In this document: piece after piece, positions 26,710-35,755 of the stretch | Layout of the letters: each line of letters opens with the position of its first letter | Position numbering within the stretch: the first letter of the stretch is position 1 | NCBI RefSeq assembly: GCF_026626635.1 | Contig: NZ_JAPNKA010000001.1 | Coordinates: 2,170,001-2,234,000, forward strand | Source of the DNA: Archangium lansingense | Lineage (GTDB): Bacteria; Myxococcota; Myxococcia; Myxococcales; Myxococcaceae | Direction of reading: 5' to 3' | DNA: 64,000 nt | The notes under the pieces: generated by a model | Databases searched by the model: none | What the model was told of the DNA's origin: nothing | Seen by the model: only the letters and a program-made list of their open reading frames with translations | Position numbers and translations under genes: made by a program

Positions 26710-29700
26710 ATGCGCATGGATTTCGACACCGTGGGACGTGCGAGGAAGCGGTGGTTCAACCGTCGCGTGGGACTGACGGCAGGGCTGTTGGTGGCGGGAG
26801 CCGCGGGGCTGGTGGCCCTGCCGGGCCGCTCCGGCAGCGTGCCGGTGCCTGGGCAGGCCGCGTGCTGCACAGGTGCGGCTTCGCTGGGTGACACGATGAT
26901 CAACGCCTCGGGTGGAGGCGACAAGGAGTTCTTCGAGGTGCCCTCCAGTCCACCGGGCGCCATCTTCCTGTTGGGCAACAACGCGTCCATGCAGGAGTAC
27001 ACCGAGTACCTGCCCGAGGTGGGTGACACCTCGAAGCCGGGCTGCTCGGACGCCGCGTTGGTGAACGCGATGAAGTGGTTCGACCTGAACAGCGCGGATC
27101 CAGCGTTCAACGGCTCCATCCCGTTCGACGCGGACCCGGACTTCTCCACCACGGAGACGCACTTCTTCGATCCGAACAAGTACTACCACTCGCGCGGCCG
27201 GCGCCTGGCGTGGCAGGTGGAGGAGGGTCCGTACTCGCTCCCGGTGGACATGCGGAGCACGCTGGGCTTCACGGACCTGATGCAGGTGTGCGGCAACGCG
27301 ATGGAGTGGAGCGAGCCGTGGGGCTCGCCCGTGTACGCGGAGTGCCAGAAGTGCCTGACGGACAAGGGCTGGTGGCGTGGGCCGCTGGCGAGCAATCCCA
27401 CGCCCGCGCCGGGCGAGACGCTGCCGGTGGAGGCGCGGCGCAAGTGGATTCTCAGCGGGCGCGTGCTCAACGTGCGCCCACCGAAGTTCGTGGTGGCGCG
27501 CAAGGTGCTCAAGGACGTGGTGTCCACCGCGGTGGGCCTGCGCATGGGCGTGGCCACGTTTGGCCCGGACCATGGCTGGTTCGATCCGCCGGTGCTGCTG
27601 CGTCCGCTGAAGCCCTCGTGCGACAAGTCCCATCCGCTGCTGGATGAGACGGCGCTCGCGCGGGCCGAGCTGCGCAAGGCCATCAACAGCATCTCCTTCC
27701 GCAACGACGAGCGCTCCATCGGTGAGGCGCTCTTCGGACTGGGCGGGTACTTCTCCTCGCAGAAGGCGGATGACCGGTGGGCGAAGTGGTTCTCCAACCC
27801 CATCAACCCGGGCTGGGGCTGGCCGGGGTGCTGCAATGGCGGCACGGTGGATGATCCGCTCACGGGCAAGGCGGGACTGCCGTGGGGCTCGCAGTCGCCC
27901 GACGAGTGGCTCAAGGACACGCAGCCCTGGGAGGGCATGGGCCAGGACCGCTCGGTGTGTTCGGCCTGCCAGGCCAGCTCCGTCATCGTGCTGGCGGATG
28001 GCGCGCCCCGGTACGACAACACGGTGCCCATCACGAAGATGATGGAGGTGTTGCTGGCGAGGAATGCGAAGCACGCGGACGGCACGCCGCTCACGTTCGA
28101 CCCGAGCAACCCGGAGACGAACCTGGCTCCGGGTGGCGTCAACTACTGCGATGAGTTCGGTGCGACGAAGGCGGACTGCGACTACGCCAACTGGCCCACG
28201 GGTCTGGCGCAGACGAACAAGAACTTCATGGACGACGTGGCCTTCTTCCTGGCCAACGCGGACTTGCGCGATGACCTCGCGGGGGACCAGTCGGTGCGCA
28301 CGTACACCATCGGTTACGGCGACAACAGCCCGATGCTCCAGAGCATCGCCAAGGCGGGCAAGGGCCGGTTCTTCCGCGCGGACAACGCAAGCTCTCTGCG
28401 TGATGCCCTCATGGCCGCGCTCGGGGATGTGAAGGAGGTCTCCACGGCGTTCGCATCCGCCAGTGTCGCGAGCGTGCAGGCCGGTGGCTCGCAGTCCTCC
28501 TTCGTGCCGCGCTTCAACCCGCGCCAGGGCCGCCCCTACGAGGGCCACCTCTACCGGTTCTTCTACTTCAGCGAGTTCTCGCAGGGCTGCCAGGCAGCGC
28601 TGGCCAAGAGCCCGACGGGAGACGCTCGGGACCTGAACGGAGACAAGGACTGCGATGACTCGTTCTTCCTCGACAAGCCGGCGGGCTTCACGCCCGCGCC
28701 GGGAGCGGTGCTGAACGTCTCCAGCTTCACGCGCGCCAACATCGTCCAGGAGAACACCGAGGGTGTCTGGGTGAAGGTGCAGACGGCCACGCTCAACAGC
28801 GAGGGCCGGCTGGTGGGCGGCGTGCCGGCGCAGCCCTTCTGGGACCTGGCGGAGACGCTCGGCCAGCGCAGCGCGAGCGCGCCGTGCGACCCGTCCAATC
28901 CGCTGAACCCCACGGGAGGCCGCTGCATCTTCACGCTCGTGGATCGCGACAAGGACGGCCGCTTCACGGAGGCGGACAACCCGCCCATGCCCTTCGACAT
29001 GGCCCATCGCGGCGAGCTGGAGGAGTACCTGCTGGCGGCGGGGGACGGCTTCTGCGCCGGTGCCTTCGCGAAGCTGAAGAAGGCCTGGACGGGCACGCCC
29101 GCGGAGCGCGCCGAGTGCGTGGACACGCTCATCCGCTTCGTGCGGGGCGTGGACGTGTTCGACTACGACGGAGACCTGCTCACGGATGAGGATCGACCGT
29201 GCGTGGGCTCCACGTCGCGCTCGTGCAAGCTCGCGGACATCTTCCACTCCACGCCGGTGACGGTGGAGCCGCCCATCGAGCCCTTCCTGTGCACGCTGGG
29301 GCTGAGCGGCCAGTGCTTGTCCACGCTCTACGATGACTTCTCCGCTTCGGTGTCGTCCGAGACGTCGTGCGCCACGCCGGCCGCGGGAAATCCCTGCTAC
29401 GCGCCCACGCCCATGGACCCGCCGCGTGGCTCCAGCGCCAGCAGGTTCGGCTCCTATGACGTGTTCCGCAAGGCGAACGCTCGGCGGGAGCGCATCGTGC
29501 TGGTGGGCTCCAACGGCGGCATGCTGCACGCCGTGCACGCGGGCACGTCGCTCGGCCGGGACAAGACGAGCGCCATCGACGACGCGCACGACCTGGGCTC
29601 CGGCCAGGAGCTGTGGGCTTTCATCCCGCCGGACCTGCTGCCCAAGCTGGGGTTGATGATGAACGGCCACGAGTTCTACGTGGACGGCACGGCCATGGTG

Positions 29701-31614
29701 CGCGACCTCTGGGCGGACGGCTCGGCGAGCAGCACGGGCCTGGGCAACGACGTGAAGGAGGCGGATGAGTTCCACACGCTCGCCATCCTCACCGAGCGCT
29801 CGGGTGGCCAGCGCTTCGCCGCGCTGGACGTGACGGATCCGCGCGAGATGTTGAAGCCGAGCGGCAAGCCCTTCCGCTGGATGTTCCCCAACGCGTGCGA
29901 GCCGGAGTCGGCCCGGGTGGGCCAGTCGTGGACGAACTTCGCGCCCAAGCCGCCGCCCATCGGTCCGGTGCGGCTCGCGAAGGGCAATGCTCGCGGTTGG
30001 GAGGAGCGTTGGGTGGCCGTGCTCAACGGTGGTTACAGCACGGACCTCTCGCGCGGGCGCGGTGTGTACATGCTGGATGCGTGGACGGGCAGCAAGCTGT
30101 GGTCCGTGGAGGCGCGGCCCGGTGCGGCTTCGCCGGATGCGTACACGACTGACGTGCTGAACCAGATGCAGCCCATCGCGGCCGCGCCGGCCCTGGTGGA
30201 CATTGGCAAGGCGGACAATGTGCAGCTGGATTTGGATGGCTTCTTCGACACGCTCGTCGTCGGTGACCTGGGCGGCCAGGTGTGGACGTTCCGCTTCCAC
30301 ACGCCGGGAGTGCTCGGGAGCGATGGCCTGGTGAACAACTGGTTTGCCGCGCGCTCGCTGGAGATGGCACGCGGAGGCAAGGCGTTCCAGAAGCAGCCCT
30401 TCTTCCACATCGCCTCCACCGTGCGTCAGCCGGAGACGGGCTGGCTGCGCAGCTTCCTGGGCACGGGTGACCGGCAGCACCTGCGCTCGAAGGAGGGAAC
30501 GAACTGCGGCCCGGATGACCTGTTGGCTTGCGTGCGGATGAAGTGCGACGTGGAGGCGGAGCTCACCGCCGACATCAACGGTCTGCTGCGCACGTCTGTC
30601 ATCGAGTACGACGACGGCGTGCTGGTGAAGAACGCGGAGTCCGTCTCGGGCTCGACGTCGCCCGTGTGCTCGTCCGCGCGGATGGAGCTGACGAGCCTTC
30701 GCATCCGTTGCGACAAGAGCACGGCGCTGGGCAGTGGCTCCTACGCCTTCCCCGCGGTGGGTTCGCCGCCGGCCAGCACCGATGCCGAGTGCGGGATTGT
30801 GGCGGGCGAGTGGTCGTGCTCGCTGGCCAGTCTGGCCACGGACTCGCACGGGGACTTGAACCTGGGCGCGGACCTCGACAAGGTGCCGCACAACCGCTAC
30901 TTCGGCTTCCACGCGTATGGAGGCTGGCAGCGCCACTTCGCGAGCGCCACCGAGGCCATGGCGTTTGATCAGAAGCGCGTGACGGATGGAGCCTTCAACT
31001 GTGGTGCGGGAGTCGACTGCTCGCTGGTGGATGTCACCATTCCGGACAGCGCGTATGCGACGTACGTGCACCCGACGCTGGGCACCCTTCGCTACGTGCC
31101 CGCGAGCACGATGGCGTCGCTGCCGCGCGGCACGATGGAGGGGCCGGGCTGGTTCCTCCAGTATGGAGGCCCGCAGGAGAAGACAGCGGCGGGCTCGGCC
31201 GTGCTGGGCGGCATCGTGTTCTGGCCGAGCCTCACGCCTCCCGCGGGGGCCACGGTCTCTGCCTGCAAGCTGGCGGGTGGCGGCGATCTCAGCCGCTCGT
31301 GGCAGGCGGACGTCATCACCGGTCTGCCGGACGAGGCGGAGGGGTTCCGGGTGGACGACAAGGACGGCAACCTGCTGGGCTACGTGCCCGCGAAGACGCG
31401 GGATGCGTGGGCTCCGCCTCCGGATCCAGTGGCGGTTGTCTCCGTGTCGCCGACGGGCGGCATCCGCTACGAGGTGGTGATGCCGGGAGTGGGCACGGCG
31501 CCCGTCAGCGAGACGCTGCGCGAGCGCAAGAACACCACGCCGGACATCTACTGGCTGGAGGTGCCGCGCAACCTGCACACGTGCCGGCACACGGATACGG
31601 GCACCTGCCGGTAA
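26710..31614 (+). CDS. pilY1: PilY1/PilC-type type IV pilus tip adhesin
   Basis: A 1,634-residue protein. A basic N-terminus and hydrophobic helix (about 19-38; VGLTAGLLVAGAAGLVALPG) serve as export signal. The N-terminal region resembles the vWA-like part of PilY1, but the MIDAS reads LLGNNASMQ in place of DxSxS, so metal binding is doubtful. Calcium-type loops appear later (DLNGDKDCDDS, DRDKDGRFTEADNP, DYDGDLLTDED). The C-terminal beta-propeller typical of PilC/PilY1 carries IVLVGSNGGMLHAVHAGTSL, then GQELWAFIPPDLLPKLG and LVVGDLGGQVWTFRF. In this family the protein primes pilus assembly and mediates adhesion and twitching. No minor-pilin genes flank it. ATG at 26710 is chosen over a frame open to 26560. 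Confidence 0.88.
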   Translation: MRMDFDTVGRARKRWFNRRVGLTAGLLVAGAAGLVALPGRSGSVPVPGQAACCTGAASLGDTMINASGGGDKEFFEVPSSPPGAIFLLGNNASMQEYTEYLPEVGDTSKPGCSDAALVNAMKWFDLNSADPAFNGSIPFDADPDFSTTETHFFDPNKYYHSRGRRLAWQVEEGPYSLPVDMRSTLGFTDLMQVCGNAMEWSEPWGSPVYAECQKCLTDKGWWRGPLASNPTPAPGETLPVEARRKWILSGRVLNVRPPKFVVARKVLKDVVSTAVGLRMGVATFGPDHGWFDPPVLLRPLKPSCDKSHPLLDETALARAELRKAINSISFRNDERSIGEALFGLGGYFSSQKADDRWAKWFSNPINPGWGWPGCCNGGTVDDPLTGKAGLPWGSQSPDEWLKDTQPWEGMGQDRSVCSACQASSVIVLADGAPRYDNTVPITKMMEVLLARNAKHADGTPLTFDPSNPETNLAPGGVNYCDEFGATKADCDYANWPTGLAQTNKNFMDDVAFFLANADLRDDLAGDQSVRTYTIGYGDNSPMLQSIAKAGKGRFFRADNASSLRDALMAALGDVKEVSTAFASASVASVQAGGSQSSFVPRFNPRQGRPYEGHLYRFFYFSEFSQGCQAALAKSPTGDARDLNGDKDCDDSFFLDKPAGFTPAPGAVLNVSSFTRANIVQENTEGVWVKVQTATLNSEGRLVGGVPAQPFWDLAETLGQRSASAPCDPSNPLNPTGGRCIFTLVDRDKDGRFTEADNPPMPFDMAHRGELEEYLLAAGDGFCAGAFAKLKKAWTGTPAERAECVDTLIRFVRGVDVFDYDGDLLTDEDRPCVGSTSRSCKLADIFHSTPVTVEPPIEPFLCTLGLSGQCLSTLYDDFSASVSSETSCATPAAGNPCYAPTPMDPPRGSSASRFGSYDVFRKANARRERIVLVGSNGGMLHAVHAGTSLGRDKTSAIDDAHDLGSGQELWAFIPPDLLPKLGLMMNGHEFYVDGTAMVRDLWADGSASSTGLGNDVKEADEFHTLAILTERSGGQRFAALDVTDPREMLKPSGKPFRWMFPNACEPESARVGQSWTNFAPKPPPIGPVRLAKGNARGWEERWVAVLNGGYSTDLSRGRGVYMLDAWTGSKLWSVEARPGAASPDAYTTDVLNQMQPIAAAPALVDIGKADNVQLDLDGFFDTLVVGDLGGQVWTFRFHTPGVLGSDGLVNNWFAARSLEMARGGKAFQKQPFFHIASTVRQPETGWLRSFLGTGDRQHLRSKEGTNCGPDDLLACVRMKCDVEAELTADINGLLRTSVIEYDDGVLVKNAESVSGSTSPVCSSARMELTSLRIRCDKSTALGSGSYAFPAVGSPPASTDAECGIVAGEWSCSLASLATDSHGDLNLGADLDKVPHNRYFGFHAYGGWQRHFASATEAMAFDQKRVTDGAFNCGAGVDCSLVDVTIPDSAYATYVHPTLGTLRYVPASTMASLPRGTMEGPGWFLQYGGPQEKTAAGSAVLGGIVFWPSLTPPAGATVSACKLAGGGDLSRSWQADVITGLPDEAEGFRVDDKDGNLLGYVPAKTRDAWAPPPDPVAVVSVSPTGGIRYEVVMPGVGTAPVSETLRERKNTTPDIYWLEVPRNLHTCRHTDTGTCR

Positions 31615-31617
31615 GGC

Positions 31618-31633
31618 GGGCCGAAGACGGCCC
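31618..31633. terminator. Perfect 6-bp hairpin between convergent genes
   Basis: GGGCCG-AAGA-CGGCCC lies directly after the pilY1 stop and before the end of the convergent kinase gene. A stable tetraloop stem in a 40-nt convergent gap fits a bidirectional terminator, although no T-tract is present. Confidence 0.4.
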
Positions 31634-31654
31634 AACGCGGATGGGACGGCCGGG

Positions 31655-33223
31655 TCAGGTGTTTGACGACCCGGCGTCCTCCGCGGTCTTCGCGTGGCGC
31701 GCAATGCGCACCGTGAAGGTGGTGCCTTTCTCCTGGCTGGAGCGCACCTGGATGTCGCCGCGATGGGCGCGCACGATGTGATTCACGATGAACAGCCCCA
31801 GGCCAATGCTTCGCTGGGCGCTGTCCGTCCCGGCCGCCCCGCGTTGCAGGGGCTCGAAGATGCGCTCCAGGTCTTCGGGCGGAATGGGGCGGCCCAGGTT
31901 GTGTACACGCAGCAACAGGGCGTCTGGCTCGCTCGTGCTGCTCACGGTCACTGCGGTGTCAGGCGGGCTGTATTGGAGGGCATTGGTCAGCAGGTTCGTC
32001 AGCATCTGCGCCATGCGGTCGGCGTCCAGCGTCCCCTTGCCGTCGCCCGTGCACTCCAGCAGGACTGTTCGTCCGGGATGGGCGAACTGCACCTCTTCCA
32101 CCACCTGTCGTGCCAGCTCGTGCAGGTCCTCGGGGTGGGGATTGAGGGTGATGCCGTTTCCGACGCTGGCTTGGGTGAAGTCCAGCAGCTCCCTCACCAT
32201 GCGGGTCATTCGTTCGGCGCTGCTGCGGATGCGCGTGAGCAGGCGTACCTGGGTGGCCGCGTCCTGGCCCTCCTTGCGCAGGCCTGACTCCGCCGCCAGG
32301 GTGATGGCGGTGAGCGGGTTGCGGAGATCATGCGAGACGATGCCCACGAGCTGTTGTGCGAGCTCGGCCCGGCGCAGGGCCTCGGCGCGCAGGCGCCGCA
32401 CCTCGGTGATGTCCCGGCTCACCCCGATGAAGCCGATGGGTTCTCCCCGGGCCGAGCGCATGGTGACGGTTCGGACGGTGGCCCATACCTCGCTTCCGTC
32501 CTTGTGCTTTCCCTGCCACTCGGTCGTGCGCTCGCCGTGCTCGATGATGTGGTCGAGTTGCTCCGCCAGCTCCCGCTCCCGGGTGGCCTGGCTTGGATAG
32601 ATGGTCGACACCGAGCGGCCCAGCATCTCCTCGGCCGTGTAGCCGAAGAGCTGCGTGGCCCCCCTATTCCAGTAGGAGATGATGCCGGACAGGTCCGTGA
32701 CGATGACGCTGTCATGCACATTCGCCAGGATCTCCACCTGGGTGCTGAGCTGGGCGTTGGCGGCCTCCAGGGCGGCGCGGGCCGAGCGCTCGGACTCCAG
32801 CAGCTGCTCTCGCTCCCGGGACACCTCGTGGGTGCGCAGCACGGTGCGCAGCGTGGCCACCAGCTCCTCGGGCTCCACGGGGGCCACGAGGTAGCCGTCC
32901 GCGCCTCCGAGCAGTCCCTGGGTCCGGTCGTGCGTGGTGGTGAAGCTGGCAGACATCTGGATGATGGGAATGGAGGCGGTGGCCGGGTCCTGCTTCAGCT
33001 TGCGGCTCACCTCGAAACCCGACACGTCCGGCAGGCGCACGTCCAGCAGGAGGACATCGGGCGCCTCCCGGGCGAGCATGAGTGCTTCATTCCCGGTGGC
33101 CGCCTCCCGAGTCCTGAAGCCTGCCAGCTCCAGTGCCCGCGCGAGCAGGTAGCGCTTGGCCTCGTCGTCTTCGACGATGAGCACGACGGGCGAGGAGGGC
33201 TGGGAGGATGGGGTCTTTTCCAT
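31655..33223 (-). CDS. Response regulator - PAS - histidine kinase fusion
   Basis: A 522-residue protein. The N-terminal receiver (about 12-130) has acidic residues IVEDDEAKR and phosphoacceptor DVLLLDVRLPDVSG, but the conserved Lys-Pro is Ala-Pro (YLVAPVEPEEL). A coiled-coil linker leads to one PAS/PAC domain (about 165-285; VHDSVIVTDLSGIISYWNRG). HisKA has GIVSHDLRNPLTA (His near 298), and HATPase_c ends with SIGLGLFIVNHIVRAHRGDI. An N-terminal receiver in front of PAS-HK suggests it receives phosphate from another kinase. ATG at 33223 fits the receiver start; a frame continues to 33301. It is divergent from the next kinase gene. Confidence 0.87.
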   Translation of the reverse strand: MEKTPSSQPSSPVVLIVEDDEAKRYLLARALELAGFRTREAATGNEALMLAREAPDVLLLDVRLPDVSGFEVSRKLKQDPATASIPIIQMSASFTTTHDRTQGLLGGADGYLVAPVEPEELVATLRTVLRTHEVSREREQLLESERSARAALEAANAQLSTQVEILANVHDSVIVTDLSGIISYWNRGATQLFGYTAEEMLGRSVSTIYPSQATRERELAEQLDHIIEHGERTTEWQGKHKDGSEVWATVRTVTMRSARGEPIGFIGVSRDITEVRRLRAEALRRAELAQQLVGIVSHDLRNPLTAITLAAESGLRKEGQDAATQVRLLTRIRSSAERMTRMVRELLDFTQASVGNGITLNPHPEDLHELARQVVEEVQFAHPGRTVLLECTGDGKGTLDADRMAQMLTNLLTNALQYSPPDTAVTVSSTSEPDALLLRVHNLGRPIPPEDLERIFEPLQRGAAGTDSAQRSIGLGLFIVNHIVRAHRGDIQVRSSQEKGTTFTVRIARHAKTAEDAGSSNT

Positions 33224-33356
33224 TCGGTGGGCCAGTCCCGGGGGGCGGTGCGCCCTCATACAACAGCGTTGTGCCGAGGTCCCAACCCACGCGCCGTCCA
33301 TTCCCCTTCACTCGTCGTATTGCGTTCTTGACGGGGGGGACTATGCCAGCGACCGT

Positions 33357-34889
33357 GTGAAGGTGAGCGCGCCCTCAGTTCCTCGCGCGCCCGGTTCCGG
33401 CCAGGCGCCTCCTCCCGAGTCCGATGGCTCCGCTCTACCAGCCTCGGAGCGGCTGAGGCTGCTGCTCGAACACATGTCCGAGGCCTTCCTCTCGCTGGAT
33501 ACGCGCGGGCGGGTGCTCGAGTGCAACGCACGGGCGGGGACGCTGTTCGGGGTGCCGCCCGAGCAGCTGCGCGGCCAGGAGCCCTGGACGGCGGTGCCAG
33601 TGCTGGCAGGCCGGACGTTGCACGGGCGGTTGTTGACGGCGCTCGAGACGCGCCAGCCCGCGAGATTCCTCGCGTCGCTGCCGCCGCGCTCCTGGATGGA
33701 GGTCTCCGTCGTGCCCGTGCGCGACGAGCTGTGGGTGCTTGCCTCCGACATCACCCAGCGCGAGGAGGCCCAGGCCCTGGTGGAGCAGACGGAGAAGCGC
33801 TTTCGGCTGTTGGGTGAGCGCTTCCAGGTGGCGCTCGACTCCGCGCAGATGGCCGTCTGGGAGACGAACCTCGTCACCGGCCAGGTGTTTCGCTCCGAGG
33901 GGCATGATCGGCTCTACGGCTACCCCGAGCCGCTGCCGGAGTGGACGCACGAGAAGTTCCTGGCCTCGCTCCACCCGGAGGACCGTCCGGAGGTGGAGGC
34001 TCAGGTCTCGGGCATCTTCTCCAACGACGTGAAGTCCTATACCTCCACTTTCCGCACCCGGTGGGAGGATGGCACCTGGCACTGGCTCACCAGCCGCGCC
34101 ACGGTGATGCGCGATGGTGAGGGCCGGCCCATGGTGGTGCGTGGCGCCATCCTCGACATCACCGCCTTGAAGGAGACGGAGCTGGCGCTGCAGGAGGCGG
34201 TGCGCGTGCGGGACGACTTCCTGTCGCTCGCCAGCCACGAGCTCAAGACCCCGCTCACCGGCCTGTTGTTGCAGATGCAGATGGTGCGGCGACTGGAGTC
34301 CGAGGCCCCCTCCACGTCACTGGATTCCCCCAAGGTGCGAGCGCGGATGGAGGCCATCGAGCGCTCCCTGCGACGGTTGGGCCTGCTCGTGGACAACCTG
34401 CTGGACGTCGGGCGCATGCGCCACGGCAAGCTGGACTTCCTCTTCTCCCAGGGGGACCTGTCGGCGCTGGTGTCAGAGCTGGTGGAGCGCACTCGCGACG
34501 AGGCCCGGCTGGCGGGCGTGTCCCTCGCCGCGTTCATCACCCCGTCGCTGGTGGGGCGCTTTGATCGGCTTCGGCTCGAGCAGGTGGTGACGAACCTGCT
34601 GTCCAATGGCCTGCGCCACGGCGGGGGGCACCCGATGGAGGTGCGGCTGGAGCGGACCTTCGAGGGCGCTCGGCTGGTGGTGCGTGACGAGGGACCTGGC
34701 ATTCCCGAGGCCGACCGCGAGCGCATCTTCGCTCGCTTCGAGCAGGTGAAGGGTGCGGCCCGGGCGGGTGGCCTGGGCCTCGGCCTCTTCATCGTGCGGC
34801 AGATCGTCGAGGGCCACCGCGGCCACGTGCATGCGGAGCCGGGGCCTGGCGGACGGGGTGCTGCCTTCGTAGTCGAGTTGCCTCTGTAA
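33357..34889 (+). CDS. Soluble PAS-domain sensor histidine kinase
   Basis: A 510-residue protein. PAS 1 (about 35-145; LLEHMSEAFLSLDTRGRVLE) is followed by PAS 2 (about 155-285; FQVALDSAQMAVWETNLVTG, with FRTRWEDGTWHWL in its PAC part). HisKA carries SLASHELKTPLTG (His near 291), and HATPase_c has RDEGPGIPEADRERIF and GLGLGLFIVRQIVEGHRGHV. The frame is open upstream to 33156, but that would overlap the divergent gene. GTG at 33357 (alternative 33363) is the first good start after a G-rich stretch. No transmembrane helix or receiver domain is seen. Confidence 0.82.
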   Translation: MKVSAPSVPRAPGSGQAPPPESDGSALPASERLRLLLEHMSEAFLSLDTRGRVLECNARAGTLFGVPPEQLRGQEPWTAVPVLAGRTLHGRLLTALETRQPARFLASLPPRSWMEVSVVPVRDELWVLASDITQREEAQALVEQTEKRFRLLGERFQVALDSAQMAVWETNLVTGQVFRSEGHDRLYGYPEPLPEWTHEKFLASLHPEDRPEVEAQVSGIFSNDVKSYTSTFRTRWEDGTWHWLTSRATVMRDGEGRPMVVRGAILDITALKETELALQEAVRVRDDFLSLASHELKTPLTGLLLQMQMVRRLESEAPSTSLDSPKVRARMEAIERSLRRLGLLVDNLLDVGRMRHGKLDFLFSQGDLSALVSELVERTRDEARLAGVSLAAFITPSLVGRFDRLRLEQVVTNLLSNGLRHGGGHPMEVRLERTFEGARLVVRDEGPGIPEADRERIFARFEQVKGAARAGGLGLGLFIVRQIVEGHRGHVHAEPGPGGRGAAFVVELPL

Positions 34890-35110
34890 CTCGGGCGTTC
34901 GTCCAGCCATTCCCCGTCATTCCCCCGCCCGCACTGGGTGTGTCAGGAGTTCAGTCGCGCTGGAAAGTCAAGCCGACACTGCCTGTTGAGTGGAGTGCGA
35001 TCGACCGTCCTTTGAAGTGGGCGGGTTGCTTTCGTCCCTTCAGAGCGTTTCTGATCCGTAGTGGAGTTCCGGTCGTCTCACTCCAAGCCCCCAACGGAGG
35101 CATTCAACGC

Positions 35111-35752
35111 ATGCAGCTCAACATCACCTTCCGCCAGTTCGGCTCGTCCGATGCCCTCAAGGAGTACGCGAAGGAGAAGGTCGAGCGGGTGAACAAGTAC
35201 CTGGATCGAGCCGGTGAGGCTCACGTGGTGCTGTCGCTCGAGCGGCATCTGCACCACGCGGAGATCACCATCCACTCCGGTGCCTGGGTGCTGCGCGGCA
35301 GGGAGAAGAGCGAGGACATGTACGCGTCCATTGATCTCGCGATGGACAAGATCGAAGCCCAGCTCCGCAAGTACAAGGAGAAGATCAAGAACCACCACGG
35401 GCGGGATCGCGTGCACCACCGCCAGGGGCTGGTGAACCAGCTCAAGGTGCGCCACAAGGTGTTCGAGCTGCCCGAGGAGCTGATGGACGAGGCCGCGGAG
35501 GTTCCCGCCGCGCAGCCCGCGCCGAGCACTCCGGCGGCCGAGCAGTCCTCGACGCGGATCGTCCGCACCTCGGAGATCACCGTGAGGCCCATGCCGGTGG
35601 ACGAGGCGGTGATGCAGATGAACCTGATGAACCAGGACTTCTACGTCTTCCAGCACGCCACCACGCACGAGGTCTGCGTGGTGTACCGGCGCAAGGAGGA
35701 CGGGCAGTACGGCCTCATCGCGACGCACGGCACCACGCCCACCGGGGGCTGA
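35111..35752 (+). CDS. hpf: Ribosome hibernation-promoting factor, long form (HPF/YfiA)
   Basis: A 213-residue protein that dimerises and inactivates 70S ribosomes in stationary phase. Residues 1-100 form the HPF/RaiA domain (MQLNITFRQFGSSDALKEYA; AEITIHSGAWVLRGREKSED; IDLAMDKIEAQLRKYKEKIK). After a Pro/Ala/Ser linker (about 132-150) the C-terminal dimerisation domain is present (VRPMPVDEAVMQMNLMNQDF, then YVFQHATT and VVYRRKEDGQYGLIA). GGAGG lies 10 nt before the ATG. The 221-nt leader contains a TGGAGT/ACTCCA inverted repeat (35062-35085) just before the ribosome-binding site. Longer frames to 34940 lack similarity. The stop lies 3 nt from that of the convergent GH3 gene. Confidence 0.95.
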   Translation: MQLNITFRQFGSSDALKEYAKEKVERVNKYLDRAGEAHVVLSLERHLHHAEITIHSGAWVLRGREKSEDMYASIDLAMDKIEAQLRKYKEKIKNHHGRDRVHHRQGLVNQLKVRHKVFELPEELMDEAAEVPAAQPAPSTPAAEQSSTRIVRTSEITVRPMPVDEAVMQMNLMNQDFYVFQHATTHEVCVVYRRKEDGQYGLIATHGTTPTGG

Positions 35753-35755
35753 GCC

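Noticed and set aside
26695..31704. 1,669-codon minus-strand frame opposite pilY1
   Set aside because: Its translation is rich in Arg/His/Ala without domains, while the plus strand encodes a clear PilY1.
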